Shown piece after piece: positions 35,425 to 48,180 of a stretch of 64,000 nucleotides of DNA. The translations under genes were made by a program, and so were the position numbers. The stretch is from NCBI GenBank assembly GCA_030407085.1, contig CM059587.1:32461001-32525000 (forward strand), written 5' to 3'. The stretch's first letter is position 1, and the number at the start of each line of letters is the position of its first letter. The notes below the pieces were generated by a model. It searched no databases, was not told the DNA's origin, and was given only the letters and a program-made list of their open reading frames with translations. Origin of the DNA: Trichopria drosophilae. Lineage: Eukaryota > Arthropoda > Insecta > Hymenoptera > Diapriidae.

Positions 35425-38163
35425 TGGCTATAATACACTTTTTAAAAGCCAACGGATAGTAACTGATAAAATACACTTTTCTCAGTGTTGTTATCAAAAA
35501 ATCAATTCATGTAGGATTGAAAGGATGTATACAGGAAATTTCATTTCCTGTCAATACATATAAAAAAATCGTAAACGTTGAAATAGTAATTATACAAAAT
35601 GGGTAAATGATTTCTAAGAAGTGAATATTTAGATCAGAATAATAAATGACAATAAGATAAACTAAATTATACGTTGCCTGCTTTTGACAAATGTCACAAT
35701 TTGTTTTATCAGATCTGGAGTAAACTCCAGTACAGAGAATCTTCTATATCCATCCATATAATGATTTACTTCATAGTCCATCGCGAAGCAAAAACCATTA
35801 CTCCTCAGAAGTCCAATAGGCTAAATAAACGGATCTCTTTATCTTCTTTTTACATGTGATAAGTAGACTCCATTAGATCTCTGAAATGGATTTAGTAATG
35901 GACTTCAGCGACGTACAACTGCAGGTTTTCCATCTTAAAGACATTACAATATCTTTTTTCCGGCTGTTATGTATTCGCTTAGTGCAAGATGCCGGCCACG
36001 CCACCTGGTGATGAATTTTGACAACTCGCATGATATGAGAAAGTGAAATATTTAGTTTTTTTTTAAATTTTCTGCAGGTTTTCAAAAGCATTAGTAATTT
36101 GAGTATATTGCTTGAAATTCGGCCCAAATTTTGTACATTTTTGTTTGTAACAAAATATTATACATTTTTAATTCGAATCATTTTGAGTTGGACAAAACGA
36201 GGTTAAGGGGCTGAAATGAATACGATAATCCGAACTGGGTTTGAATCAATCACAAACTCAATAAACTTTAATCCAGTAAGTATAGAAAATGGTAAAAATT
36301 TGGCTGTAGGATATGTAGTTCGTGTAGAAGTATTTGGAATATGTACAGAGCATAAATTAATTCGTTCCAGTAAACATCAGTGACTCTTCCACCGTACAAA
36401 GTTACATTGGAAATAAGAAAAATACCATGTTTATGTATTAACTAAATTACTAATAATGGAAAATTACAGTATATACATAAATATAAATATATTTCAGCTG
36501 AATAATGAATTGTATTCTATATAATTTCGAACTCAGAGTAATCATTTTTTTTGCACAGTATAATAAAATGAACCCTTTCAAATGGTTCTTTAAACCATAA
36601 AACTGACTTGCAACACTTAACACAGATCGAAATAAACTTTAAAATATCTCAAATTAACGAATAAATAAGAGCATTTTTACATTGACTTTAATGGAAAAGC
36701 TCTGACGTTGCAGATGCGAGTTGTCAGAAATCTCCACGCTGAGCGCTGCCGTCGATTTCGATATCCCCTCCATCGCCATGCACGAAGCGAATATACTACT
36801 GAAAATCCAGAGTATTTGCTGTACAGTAGATACAAAAGTTCTTCATATGTACCAGTACAATTGTATAAAATTTAAATATTAGTATATACGCTAATAATCA
36901 AATAAAGTTACAATATGAAATTCAACCACGTAAAAAAGTGGATGATCTAAATCATTCCGTAAAACAAAAAGCGAAATTCATTATTTGTAATAATTAATAG
37001 TATTTTTAATCACGAATTATATTATTTTCCGCTTTCTTCGAGCACAAATACAACCTATTTTATATTGGTTGATTATTTTAACTCATTCGCAAAAACACAA
37101 AACAGATATTTAAATCGGTAACATAGCAGTCATGAAATCTGCATCACATGTTGTATCATGCAATTTATAATCATGCTAGCAAGTATACATTCTTAGTTTT
37201 TGAAAAAAAAAATGTTTTTATCAGTATGAGTAGCTGATATTGTACTTTGGCAATATTCAACTAGATAAGCTTAGAAAATCGTCCTCAAGGTGGCCCATTC
37301 ATTTCTAATTAGAAATCTGAATATTTGGTAAACTAGACATTATAAGATATCCTAAACTAAATGTCAGTATTACGTGGTTTTCAACTTACTAAATTCGATA
37401 AAATGACATGCAACATACTTAGCTGCCTAGTAATATCCATAACTTGCGGATTATCAGTCACGCGATTCGTAATGGCTGAGGAGAAGACGATATTTTAGGA
37501 CAATTTACTAAGCGACTGCGCAAGTTCCTTTCTCCGCATATGAAAAGTTCATAGACCGATTACTACATTAGGGTAGTTATGCACGTTTAACTTACACTCA
37601 TTTTGCTTATAATAACGCCCATATTATTTCCGAGCAATTTTAGCGGTGAATGTACCGCTTCCTAAATATATTCGACAGTTTTTGTCAGGGTGAACAACTC
37701 ATCGCGCATTAAAGATCGAAAATAGAATTTACGAAATTGCGCACACGACTTATTATCAAATTGTCCACTATTACAATATATTTTCACTCCATTTCACGAG
37801 CGTCCGTCTAGAATCACCAGCGAAACATTGTTTTAATAACAATAGTAACATCAAAATAATATTTGGCAATGATTATCATACTCCCATCACCTCAATGAAA
37901 ACTAAATTACAAATTTGTAAGTATGCGGTTTATAGTGATATAATGTTAAATTCGGTTATATATAAATATTTACTAATATTGACTTCATTGACCGGCAGAA
38001 GATTCAGGTTATCTTTTACTAGTGTGGGTACTATCTGAAATGTAGATAGCAATACAAGATCGACGATGGGGACATTTTTAATACAATCAATTACGAAACA
38101 ACGATGTTGGGTATTGAATTAAAAACACCATGAATATTGTAGTCTTTCTCTAAGTAAGTTAAA
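35425..38163. other. Intergenic, upstream of OR-B
   Basis: AT-rich with only short frames; no gene or repeat pair that I can support. The last few hundred bases should hold the OR-B promoter, but no motif is distinctive. Confidence 0.4.
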
Positions 38164-40606
38164 ATGACGATTGTCGAATACGAATCATTTGAACACGTGG
38201 CTTTCCTCCACATCCTAACGCTAAAACTAGTTTCCGTCCTACCCTTCAACGGTCGAAGCATCAATTTCGTAGGTTCTTACTTATTACTAGTTTTCAATAG
38301 TTTATGCGGCATCATTATTATTTCAATATTTGCCCATCACGGATGGGTACAATTTCGGAAAGGAATATTCGAACTCGATTTTATCTGCGAAACGAATGTT
38401 GCGACGGGATTGTATATTCGCTACGCCCTTCTGTACTCTAAGAAAGAAAAGGTTCAAAAAGTAGTTGATCGTTGTAAAGAACTATGGAACCGGTTAAATT
38501 TCACGGAGAAACAATTTCTTGGAATGTATGTAAAGAAGATGGACAGCATTTATTTCTTATTTATGACATCCGTATGTTTTGTTGTACTTTTTTACGGGAT
38601 GGTTGGTTATTTCGCCAGCACCCCAGCAACAGCCAATCAGACTGCTCATCGAGTATTGCCAGGAAGATTTTACACGGACGTTCAAGCTACTCCATGGTTT
38701 GAATTGGCATATTTGCTTGAGGTCGTCCTGATTGCGGATGAGGGCCTAGTGTCCACCGGAGTCGACCTTGCAGCGCCATTCCTAATAATAATGTCTTGTG
38801 GATTTTTAAGGTCTATAGCATCTAGATATAATAATCTATCAAGCGTACATCAGGAAAACGATACTTCTTTGAATAAATCACATAGAGTAACAAAGCATGA
38901 CTATTTCGACTTTATTCGATTCCATCAAGATATTCTGGAGTGAGTGTTGACTGAGTCATTCTCTATACTTCATTAATATAATCACTGAATTAAAAGGTTT
39001 GGCGTCAAAAACCATGCATGACATAAAGCATTCATTGTTCAATATATACTTAAATCTTAGTCCCTGGTATTAAAACTTACATTTTCATTCATTTACATAG
39101 ATTTAGCTACGAAATCAAAAACATTTCTGACGGAATTTTTATGGTCCAACTAATGTGCACCACATATAATCTCTCTCTTGGTGGATTCCATCTTCTCGGA
39201 GTACGTTTAATGTAATTTATGCTACGAATATTAAAATATCCTGATATATTTGTGAATTTTAGGATGAACCAGATAGATACAAATTTTCTGGTATTATGTC
39301 CTGGTGTCTAATTCAACTATTTGTATGCCAATGGGCTTCTAATTGTCTCATTGAAGAGGTAAGTATTATTGCTTTACCTCTTATTAAGATTCACACGAAC
39401 ATGGAAGATGAATATGCATTCAAAAAATATAATTAAAATCGTTAATCCAGTTAACGGATTTTTTACTGCAATCTGTCTCGTGAGTTACATATCAAAGAGA
39501 AATTATTGTGGACACAAACAGACGGTAGTAAATGATTCTGTACAATGTCGAACTAAAAATTAAAAACCGACGGTGTTGCACATCACCCCACAACACCTTG
39601 TACATCAATGAAATTTTTCTGTATGAAGTGGCGGTTGGACACGCATCCGCTCAATGGCTTTTAAAAAAATATAGTTCAATGCTTTTTAAGCTCTTCACAA
39701 ATTGCACAAAATATATTTGTGTGGTTAAATTTCAGGAATTCTCTCGAATGAGATTGCTCTATCATTTTTAAAATTTAAAGCTGTCATATCCGCTTAACTT
39801 CAATGTTGTGGAAATGTTTATTAGTTTAAAAACCAGTGCCAGACTGCAGCATGAAATTAGTATGTGTGGTATAAAAATAAAATTTTATCTTTTAGAGTGA
39901 AGCGATAGCAGAAGCCATATACGCAGCGCCGTTGCAGAATGACACGTCTAAGCTTAACTCTGCATTGCTATTCGTAATGATGAGATCGCAAAAACCGGTG
40001 CAAATGACGGCTGGAGGCATTGTTCACTTATCTTTGGAATCATTTGGTTCCGTAAGTAAAAATTCGTTCGTCAATTTCATGGAAAGATCTGTTTTCATAA
40101 TTGGATTATAAGCTAATTTCATTTTTGTAACTGAACATTCATTGAAAAATGGCTTTTGTTTGAATACATATTGTATCAACGGCTGCTTCAAATATTATTA
40201 TATAATTCACATTAAAATAATAAGAATTTATTTATTTAAGAAATTATTTACATTTCAAGCATTGGGGAAATTTTTTACTAACACTTGTTACCAGCATACA
40301 ACATTAGTAATTAGGTCCATAGAGACTAACCAGTAAAAGCGATTTTATTTAAAAGTTTGACTTTATTCATGGACGTAGTAACATAGATTTAAATTAGATT
40401 TAGATTCGTGAGTCGAGTGAGATGACATCATAAATGTTATCCTAATTTTGGGAGTCTTTTAGGGCGTAACACTGGAAGTAATAATGAGCGTGACATGCCA
40501 TGCCATTTTTTGTTTAATATCTACTCCACATTTGCACGTAAAAATATCTAAGCTCTTGGGAAATTGTGGATATAACATCAGAAGAAATGTTTTTCTGTAT
40601 AGTTGA
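38164..40606 (+). CDS. Odorant receptor OR-B, five coding exons
   Basis: A second member of the insect odorant receptor family. The ATG is at 38164. Exons are 38164-38939, 39101-39200, 39263-39358, 39896-40051 and 40463-40606, with GT-AG borders and matching phases, giving 423 residues. The first exon covers most membrane segments (for example YLLLVFNSLCGIIIISIFAH). Exon 4 contains the conserved block LLFVMMRSQKPVQMTAGGI. The 100- and 156-base exons match OR-A exons 3 and 5 in length and phase, so the two genes share an ancestral intron pattern. The last exon is odd: it reads EVIMSVTCHAIFCLIS and then runs on about 26 residues further than OR-A, without the usual short S/T-x-x-Y/F-type ending. 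Either the C-terminus is truly extended or the real last exon differs. The first four exons show no break. Confidence 0.85.
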
Positions 40607-40989
40607 CGATCTTAAGTGTGAGATGTCTTTTTTCCTCTAAGCGCAAAGCCTCTCACCGATCCTAAGCTTAAAGCCTCCTCTGTTGCTACCTGTTCTAATG
40701 GTAGGCAAATATGTGATTATCCTAAAATAACCTCAAAGGCAGCCTTGGGACAGGACCTCACTGCATCCGAATCACCGACATGTGCTAGTCTTTGGATTTT
40801 ATTACGGGCAAGTATTGACCCTTTTTCATTTTTGGCCACCAGACTAATGCGTCATAAGTAATAATGGGCTTGTATATATTACAGAATGTACCCAAAGGGT
40901 GATAGTGGAGTGGCCTCAGTCCCCAAGTTTTGTCATACAAGCGATTACTGGCCCGCATTGACGCTATCGCTTTATGTATCCTGCAGACC

Positions 40990-41640
40990 AGTTATCTATC
41001 TTAGTCTTCTCTCTGGTATTAACTCGATACATTTGACCTTGTTGGAATATTTCAGCATGACTCTATTGAAATTTATTTCTGGTAGGAAAATTTTATTCCA
41101 ATTTGTAAAGGGGATAACTACGCTCTTCTGAGCGTTTATGTTGAGACCCTCTTCGTGACACAATTTTAGTGTAAGTGGAAGTGCTCTTTGAATGCCATCT
41201 CTTACAAGAATGTCGTTCTGCCCACTAATGTTTATGACATGGTCATCAGCGTAGCATAGCCCATTGCATAATATCCTTTCTTCTCTAGCATATGCAGTAT
41301 CGTCGACCAATATTATCCGCAGTAAGAGTGACAAAACTCCTCCTTGGGGACACCCTTTGATTGTTATTATCTTGCTCTCAGTTCCCTCTCAGTTAAGGTG
41401 AGCGATCCTGTTTTCCAGCATATCCATGATCCATTTTTTGACCACTTCTGCGATGTGCTTGACTTTTTAAGCTTTTCAGATTGACAGAAAGGAGGTGTTG
41501 CCAAAAACTCCCTTGATGACCAGCGGCTAAGTCAATGCCTTTATTCTGAAGCGTCGCTTAGAGTTGCAAATCATTTTTGGCGCACCGCGGTAACGTCCGT
41601 AGACGGATTGTTATGGTAGGCAGATTGTACGTTCATCGAC
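40990..41640 (-). mobile_element. R1-like non-LTR reverse transcriptase relic
   Basis: Reading the minus strand from about 41560 downward gives FGNTSFLSI, AEVVKKWIMDMLENRIAHLN, then IKGCPQGGVLSLLLRIILVD and GLCYADDHVINISGQNDILV with the YADD catalytic motif. Next comes GLNINAQKSVVIPF. These are consecutive reverse transcriptase blocks with the GCPQGGVLSPLLW-type block typical of R1/Jockey-group elements. Several stops and frame changes show that it is dead. The flank up to about 42520 is probably part of the same relic (a minus-strand frame reads GRLKLWEGDMAKLVEDADLI near 42190), but I cannot assign it. Confidence 0.75.
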
Positions 41641-43053
41641 TATAGTATAGAATGTCTATAGCGTCATGTTACGATTTTTTTGGACCAAGTCCATTATACT
41701 GGCATTCATAGCATTACGTTGCGAACGTCAATATTTTTCAGCACGGCTGAACAAACAGGACGAGACAATCATATTTTTTAACGTACCGGCAACCTGTTCC
41801 AGCTCCTCGGCGTTATTATACATAAGGTCTTCTTCACCCTCCCTAATACATAACAAATTAACCAAATACTTTCCCACACGGTGCGCACTGTCATCGCATC
41901 ACAACCAATGTTAAATTGACAGTTTGTTTCATATCAATACTTTATTAGTTTCTTTACAGCCGCAGGTGATGCAATCACCCCTTCCCCTTTAAAATAACCG
42001 GGACTATGTCCATTTCGAGATTACTTATTCACGCGTCGGAGTACACTCCAGGACGAGATGCCAAGAGTCAGGTTTAATGTCCAGCGCCCTTATTTTGGAG
42101 GTATCGTTCATTGCGCTCTGGCTCTTATGAGGTCAGCGTCCTCTACTAGCTTGGCCATGTCTCCTTCCCACAGTTTGAGGCGCCCTAGATTCGCCCGCAG
42201 CCACCCGGAAGTCTCGGTATCCTTGTAAGAGAAACCACTCCGATGAGTGGACGGCCCAGTGCATGTCCACTCGGAGTAGTTCTCCCCCTATTGAGCTATT
42301 AAGTAGCCCTTGCTGCTAAATGTTATTATTGCGAGGTGGTATCTTTGCTCGCTTAGCCATGGGGCCTCCTCCAACTTGCTTCTTGCTTAAACCACTTAAA
42401 CCTCTATTTACCTGAGAAGGGCATTCTGAACCGCTTCTATTCAGTTGAGGGTCTTTGTGGGCCCCTCTTGTTCCGGCGTTGTCGAAATGTCCGATGTCAT
42501 ACTGCAATAGCAACTGATAATAATTGCATTATTTATGCATTTCAAGATGGTTGAAATATTTTTTTTGAAAAAAAAAAAAATTATTTAATGAAAATGTTAA
42601 AAATTCTAAATTAAGGCTGTTAAATATATGATAAATATGGAGAAGCCGAACATGTGTGAAAATTTCAGAAAATATAATGAGGGCCTTGGAAGAACATTCG
42701 GTAGACACCAGCGTACGAAATATCCCAGGATCGTACTCTGGCGTCTACCTGGTGCATTCTCACAGACAAGTTCTTGAACAACTTACGTGAGAACTGAACT
42801 TTGTAAACACCTCACTACGAATCTACGTAACAAACTTCAAGGTGTATACTACTTATAGCATTCAATTTGTACGAAGTATTTTCCAGACAATAAATTGAAA
42901 AACGTAAAATAATTGTATTTTTGAGTATTAGTGAAATAACTTGATGTAAGTTTATACATTTTTGAAGTTATTTTTTTTCGCGTGGCTAATATCGAATTGA
43001 AACTTACCAGCCAACTTGCTAGAATGAAAAGTATTTTCCAATAATTCGAATTA
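41641..43053. other. Probable retroelement flank and AT-rich spacer
   Basis: 41640-42520 has a base composition like the adjacent retroelement and broken frames on the minus strand. 42520-43050 is AT-rich with no feature that I recognise. Confidence 0.35.
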
Positions 43054-43281
43054 CAGTAGAGTCCCGGTATAATTGCGTCTCGTTATATTTACGTACCAGT
43101 TATACTCGTTATATTTACCTGTCGCTGCTCACTTTTTTCCCCACCCTGCAGGCTGGGCCTCAGGAAAGGCCTGCTTCGACGTCACGAACATAACGCCACT
43201 GAGGGGAGTGGGAGACGCACCGCTCTCCTTGTTTCGGTAAATATAAAGAGACGGGAGAGTAAATGTACCGAGAATCTACTG
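43054..43281. mobile_element. Pogo-like MITE with TA target duplication
   Basis: CAGTAGAGTCCCGGTATAAT at the left is mirrored by GTACCGAGAATCTACTG at the right, each bounded by TA (43052-43053 and 43282-43283). CAGTAGAxTCxCGGTAT is the kind of end carried by pogo/Tigger elements. The interior is GC-rich and non-coding, about 228 bp. Confidence 0.8.
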
Positions 43282-43543
43282 TAATCACTTTTTAAATGAA
43301 ATGTGATTTTCCTAACGCTGATTGCACGAAATATAATATGCGTTTCGCAATACGTTCATGGGACTAAATGACATGTGCCTGCTGCAGAATAGGTTTTCGA
43401 CGTTCGCATCCAGGGCATGGAACTGCAACAGCACCTAATTAGGAACACGTATTTTATACAAAATAAAAACTAATAATCAGCTAGCACATATGGGCAAATC
43501 CACAGAACTTTTCATTGTTGTGAAATACCCATAATTCTACAAT

Positions 43544-45014
43544 TACACTGGTCGACAAAATTCGGTCATAAAAAACTTCGGAGATGAAAGCAGCTAATCT
43601 TTGTGAATTTTGGGTCGCTGAATCCGAATCAGATAATAAAAATTTTCGATTGGCTCTGGTTTCCAAGAATTATGGCGTTAAAGTTTCAAAAAGCGTTGTT
43701 TTTGGCAATATTTGAGGAGGTATATCTTTTGACAGAGACGAGATGAAGGGTTCAACAATGGGTTAAAATAACGCTTATACCATGCACTTTACGATAAGAA
43801 ATAGAAAATAACAAAAAAAAATCGCTTGCAGTGGTCTTTTTTGAACGCGTCTAAAACCTGGCTGACCCTGACGGGTCTGTAACTACTGCGCGCTATGTTC
43901 TAGAGATAGAGCGCAACATTGGGCGAGCGGGATAACCGATTTAAATCAAGTATTACAAACACAAAGATGTATTTTTATTTAATATAACATCTCTATAATA
44001 TGTTTTAGAGCTTGCAGATTGCCATTCCTTTATCAAAATGTAGATTAGATGTCAAAAGATATCTTAACCCATTATCGCTTGAAACCTACAACATTTTACT
44101 CCTACGCTTACTAAAATATTTTTCGTAAAGTACATGTGGTATTTTTATGTGTATTTGGGGTCACTCCAGAAGGTTACATGCTCTGATGTCGTTTTTATAT
44201 GTGAGAAAACTCAAAATGGCGAGGTTCTTATGGAAAACACGAAAAAAAATCAACATTTTTTATTTCGAAATTCAATATTTCCTACCGAAGACATTGCTAT
44301 GGCATAAAATAAGTATCAGAAAATGGCACAAACATGTTGAGGTTTGAAAATATGAATTACAGTGTAAATTAAATTCAAAATGGTGATTTCTAAATAGTGA
44401 TTATTGTACAAAAATTATGTTGGCTGTTAAAATAAATTAAGAATGTTTGCAGAAATGTTCAAAATTATTCGAAACCTCGCTTATTAAGAATTTATGGTTT
44501 TTTAAAATTCAAGATGGCCGTTTCAAAAGGGGTAGGGAAGGGGGTGAGGAGGGTAAATCGTTACGTTTGTTCAAAAATTGGTGGTATATGTCGTTTTTGA
44601 ACGAACGTAATATATATAATGTAAAAGAAAAGGAAAAATATTCATAAAAATAAATTCATAAAAACAATGGTCCATTAACAACTGTCAGGGTCAGCCAGGT
44701 TTTAGACCCGTTAAAAAAAATGACCATTGCAAGCGATTTTTGTTGTTGTTATTTTCTATTTCTTATCGTAATGCATGGTATAAGCGTTATTTTAAGCCAT
44801 TGTTGAACCCTTCATCTCGTCTCTGTCAAAAGATATACTTCCTAAAATATTGCCAGAAAAGACGCTTTTTGCAACTTTGACGCCATAATTATTGGCAACC
44901 AGAGCCAATCGAAAATTTTTATTATCGTATTCGTATTCAGCGACCCAAAATTGACAAATATTAGCTACTTTCATCTCCGAAGTTCTTTATGACCGAATTT
45001 TGTCGACCTCTGTA
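43544..45014. repeat. Long palindrome (fold-back element), arms of about 330 bp
   Basis: The left arm starts GGTCGACAAAATTCGGTCAT and the right arm ends ATGACCGAATTTTGTCGACC. The arms stay complementary through GATTGGCTCTGG/CCAGAGCCAATC, AGACGAGATGAAGGGTTCAA and its complement, and ACCTGGCTGACCCTGAC/GTCAGGGTCAGCCAGGT. Arms are 43544-43885 and 44686-45014, with about 800 bp between. The left arm contains TTGGGTCGCTGAATCCGAAT, and the middle has TTTGGGGTCACTCCAGAAGG and short CAAAATGGCGAGG and CAAGATGGCCG words. Both are like the tandem repeat at 62881. Confidence 0.88.
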
Positions 45015-48000
45015 TTTAAGGCTTTAGAAATGTTTAAAAAATAGACTTATTTCTTATTCCAACAAAGACCTTTATTAGTAACATTTGTAGAAAAAAGGCG
45101 TTCCAAAGTATTTTTATCTAATAGCAACAGGCAATAAAAAATGTAAAAACTTGGAAATTGCTAATGAAATAATCAAATTTTTTAAGAATATCCCTTATGC
45201 TAAACATACGGCCCTGGTATAAAGGCATAGATCTAATTAAACGTTTAACTTATAACTGCACATTCTAGAAAACAGTACTATAAATCACATTGATGTGCGC
45301 CAGGTTTATTATAAGATTTCAGCATCTGTTTGACATGAAATAACTTTGTGCGAAATCCACATTTGATTGCTATTTTGCTGTTTCATGATTGCGGCCTGCA
45401 ATAACCCAACAAAATAATAGATGCTCTTTATTCCTGAGATAAAAATGAAGAAATCTAGCCATATTACGAATATGTGCTCGTTGTACATCCATGACAAGAT
45501 AAACTTGAAATAAATAATAAAATTCGCGTAACCATAAAAAACTTCACATTATCGTAGAGCACATCTGTAATAAGTTTTTAATATGTTTCTTGATGTCTGT
45601 GATTCCATCAATCGATCATTTATTAACAGAGATTATGTGGGCCGCAAATAATTCTTGTATTTTGTTCGTATTATTAGAGAAAATGTAATTAATAATTTAG
45701 TAGGAATAAATTCAAAATTATTAAAAATACCCATGTATTTCATACACATTCAAACGGCCCGTAATAAAAAATTTACACAGGTATAGATTACTTCTCCTAG
45801 AGGAATACACAAACACGTATGCGAAGGGGGAATAGTGTGCAATTAAAATTTTTGTTCAACCTTTTTTGATCAAAAGTCAAAAGTTCTGTGGATTTGGCCT
45901 TATACGTGGTCAAAATCTAGGTGAAAATACGTTCAGAAAATCGAATTTATGAAATAGCACCATATTTCATGAAATATATTATGTAAAATACAAATCAAAT
46001 AATTCACTCTTTCACATTAATTTTCGTGCACTGTCAATACTAAATTTAAGTCCTATAACATACTTCAACCATATACTTTTTTGTAATTAATTTCTATAAA
46101 TACTATTATAAAATTATTGCAGAAATTCAATCAAGAATATTTTAAGTTAATTCAGATTTTTTTAGATTGATTTGAAGTAAAATTAGATCAGTAATATAAA
46201 TTTGCAAAAGCTGTTCCGATATGGGGACAGTGTTCTGCGATTGGTATCTACTAATGATTTTTAATATTTATATTAATATCCTTAATAGTGAATTACCAAT
46301 TCATTATGTATACTTTTAAATTATGCTTTTTATAACATTTGGTTATTATTTCATACATAATCGAGTAATTCTCTGGTAAACGTGAAATCCAAACGGTGTA
46401 AATGGTAAAAAACATGCTTCTCTAGTCATTTAAGGTCTAAATAATAAGAATAAATTTGTACTTTTTACATGGCAAAATAGATAAAAATTTATAATTAATT
46501 TCGTTGAATAATTTTGTTTCGAAATAACATCAAAATGCTACTCCCAAATAAGAGATAATACTCAAAAAATCTAATATTATTTACAATTACCCTTTACAAA
46601 ATCTAATTTATTACTCCATGTTTTAGATGATTAGTGCTGCAATTTCGTTCTTCACTATCCTCCGGACGACAACTTAACATTGTTAAGGGTTTATCCAAGA
46701 GCCAGTATTCACCTGAAATTATGTAATTTAAAATCATGAAGCTGAACTTGATATATCGACATTTAAATGAAATTTCTTATAATGTATAAGATATACACTG
46801 TAAAAAAAGTTTCAACCAGATAGGTTGGGTGTCGTGTGTAAACCATCTTGGATTCCTTCAAACAAACCAATTTCATTTAAGGAACACCGAGTATTGACTT
46901 GTCAAAATGATCAACGAATCCAGTAGAAATAAAATAGAAACCAGACTATACTACAAATGATGAACGACGAACGGAATGTTAACTGTCATATACATAAGTT
47001 TTATGCGATATTTTGCGCGACTGTGCTGGTTTGTGTATGTGATAAGTTACATAGATTTTATGTTTATTTCGGCATCCTGCAGTGAACATTCGAGATACTA
47101 GATGTAAGGAAGAATATTTACTAAAGCGGTAAGATTACAAATTGAAATTTATTTATTGTCGTAATTCTGATCAATTTATTGATATTTATATCCAAACATT
47201 TACGTAGACGTTACTGTATACTCCACAAAATATAAAATAATATGTTAAAATGTTGACAAAAACATCAGAAACTAGTACCTAAAAGGAATACAAATATAAA
47301 TATTTGATCACTATAGTTCGAAGACACGCTAGCCGCTCCGCCTCCTGCAATATTCATTACCTGAAAACAACAAAAACGACAGTCTGAAATTTGGCATATT
47401 TATATCAATTAATATCAGCTTTCATTTGAAATTACTAATTTAGAAAATAGGTTCATGTCGACCGCCTACATGGTAATGGCGATGCGGATGCTGAAAATTC
47501 AGTTTTACAATATGAATACAGGGATCACGACTCTATATTTCTCGACCAATTATTGTTTTAGTCAATACCAACAAGTAGTGAAATTTCAAGTTCTCATAAT
47601 AATCGCTCACTATAAACAAGATGATTTTCAATTCATTAATGCTTTTTTTATTTTTATTATCAAATACTCACGAAAAATAATGCATGTTTTAATGGAATAA
47701 TAAAGGGCTTTGGCTTAATTTGCTTTCAAGTTTCTTTCTACTATTGTTATTTTTCATTTTACCTTTTGTTTGTTGCTTTTCGATTTGTTTTTTTTTTTTA
47801 AATTTACGTTCGGCGGCATAAAGCCATGATCCTCATTGCATCGGTGTATTTCCTTTTCGTACAATCGCTGGAACTCCTTTTTGGATTTTCGTCATAGAAT
47901 AAACCTGTGTAATTATCGTCAGAATTTGTTATTACCCAAATACCGTGGAGTGCAACTCACGTTGGGCTCATGAAATGAAGTCGTATGCGCAGCTTTCATG

Positions 48001-48180
48001 ATATAATTTCGACATGATAATCAAGTGAGATTCTCATGAGAATTGAATATTGAGTATTTCACTTAATATTTATAATAATTTAATTGTATTTATAATTTTT
48101 AAAATTTAATGAATTCCTGGAATCCTGAAATTCCTTCGACATTCTCATTAGAATCTCACTAGGTTCTCATAAGAGTCTCA
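45015..48180. other. AT-rich intergenic, nothing recognised
   Basis: Short frames only, none with family features or useful splice sites. A slightly CG-richer patch is at 46800-47060 and I cannot assign it. Confidence 0.4.

Noticed and set aside
43481..43666. Small proteins encoded in the palindrome arms
   Set aside because: The minus-strand frames in the two arms differ because the arms are inverted copies; neither has family features, and they are by-products of the repeat.
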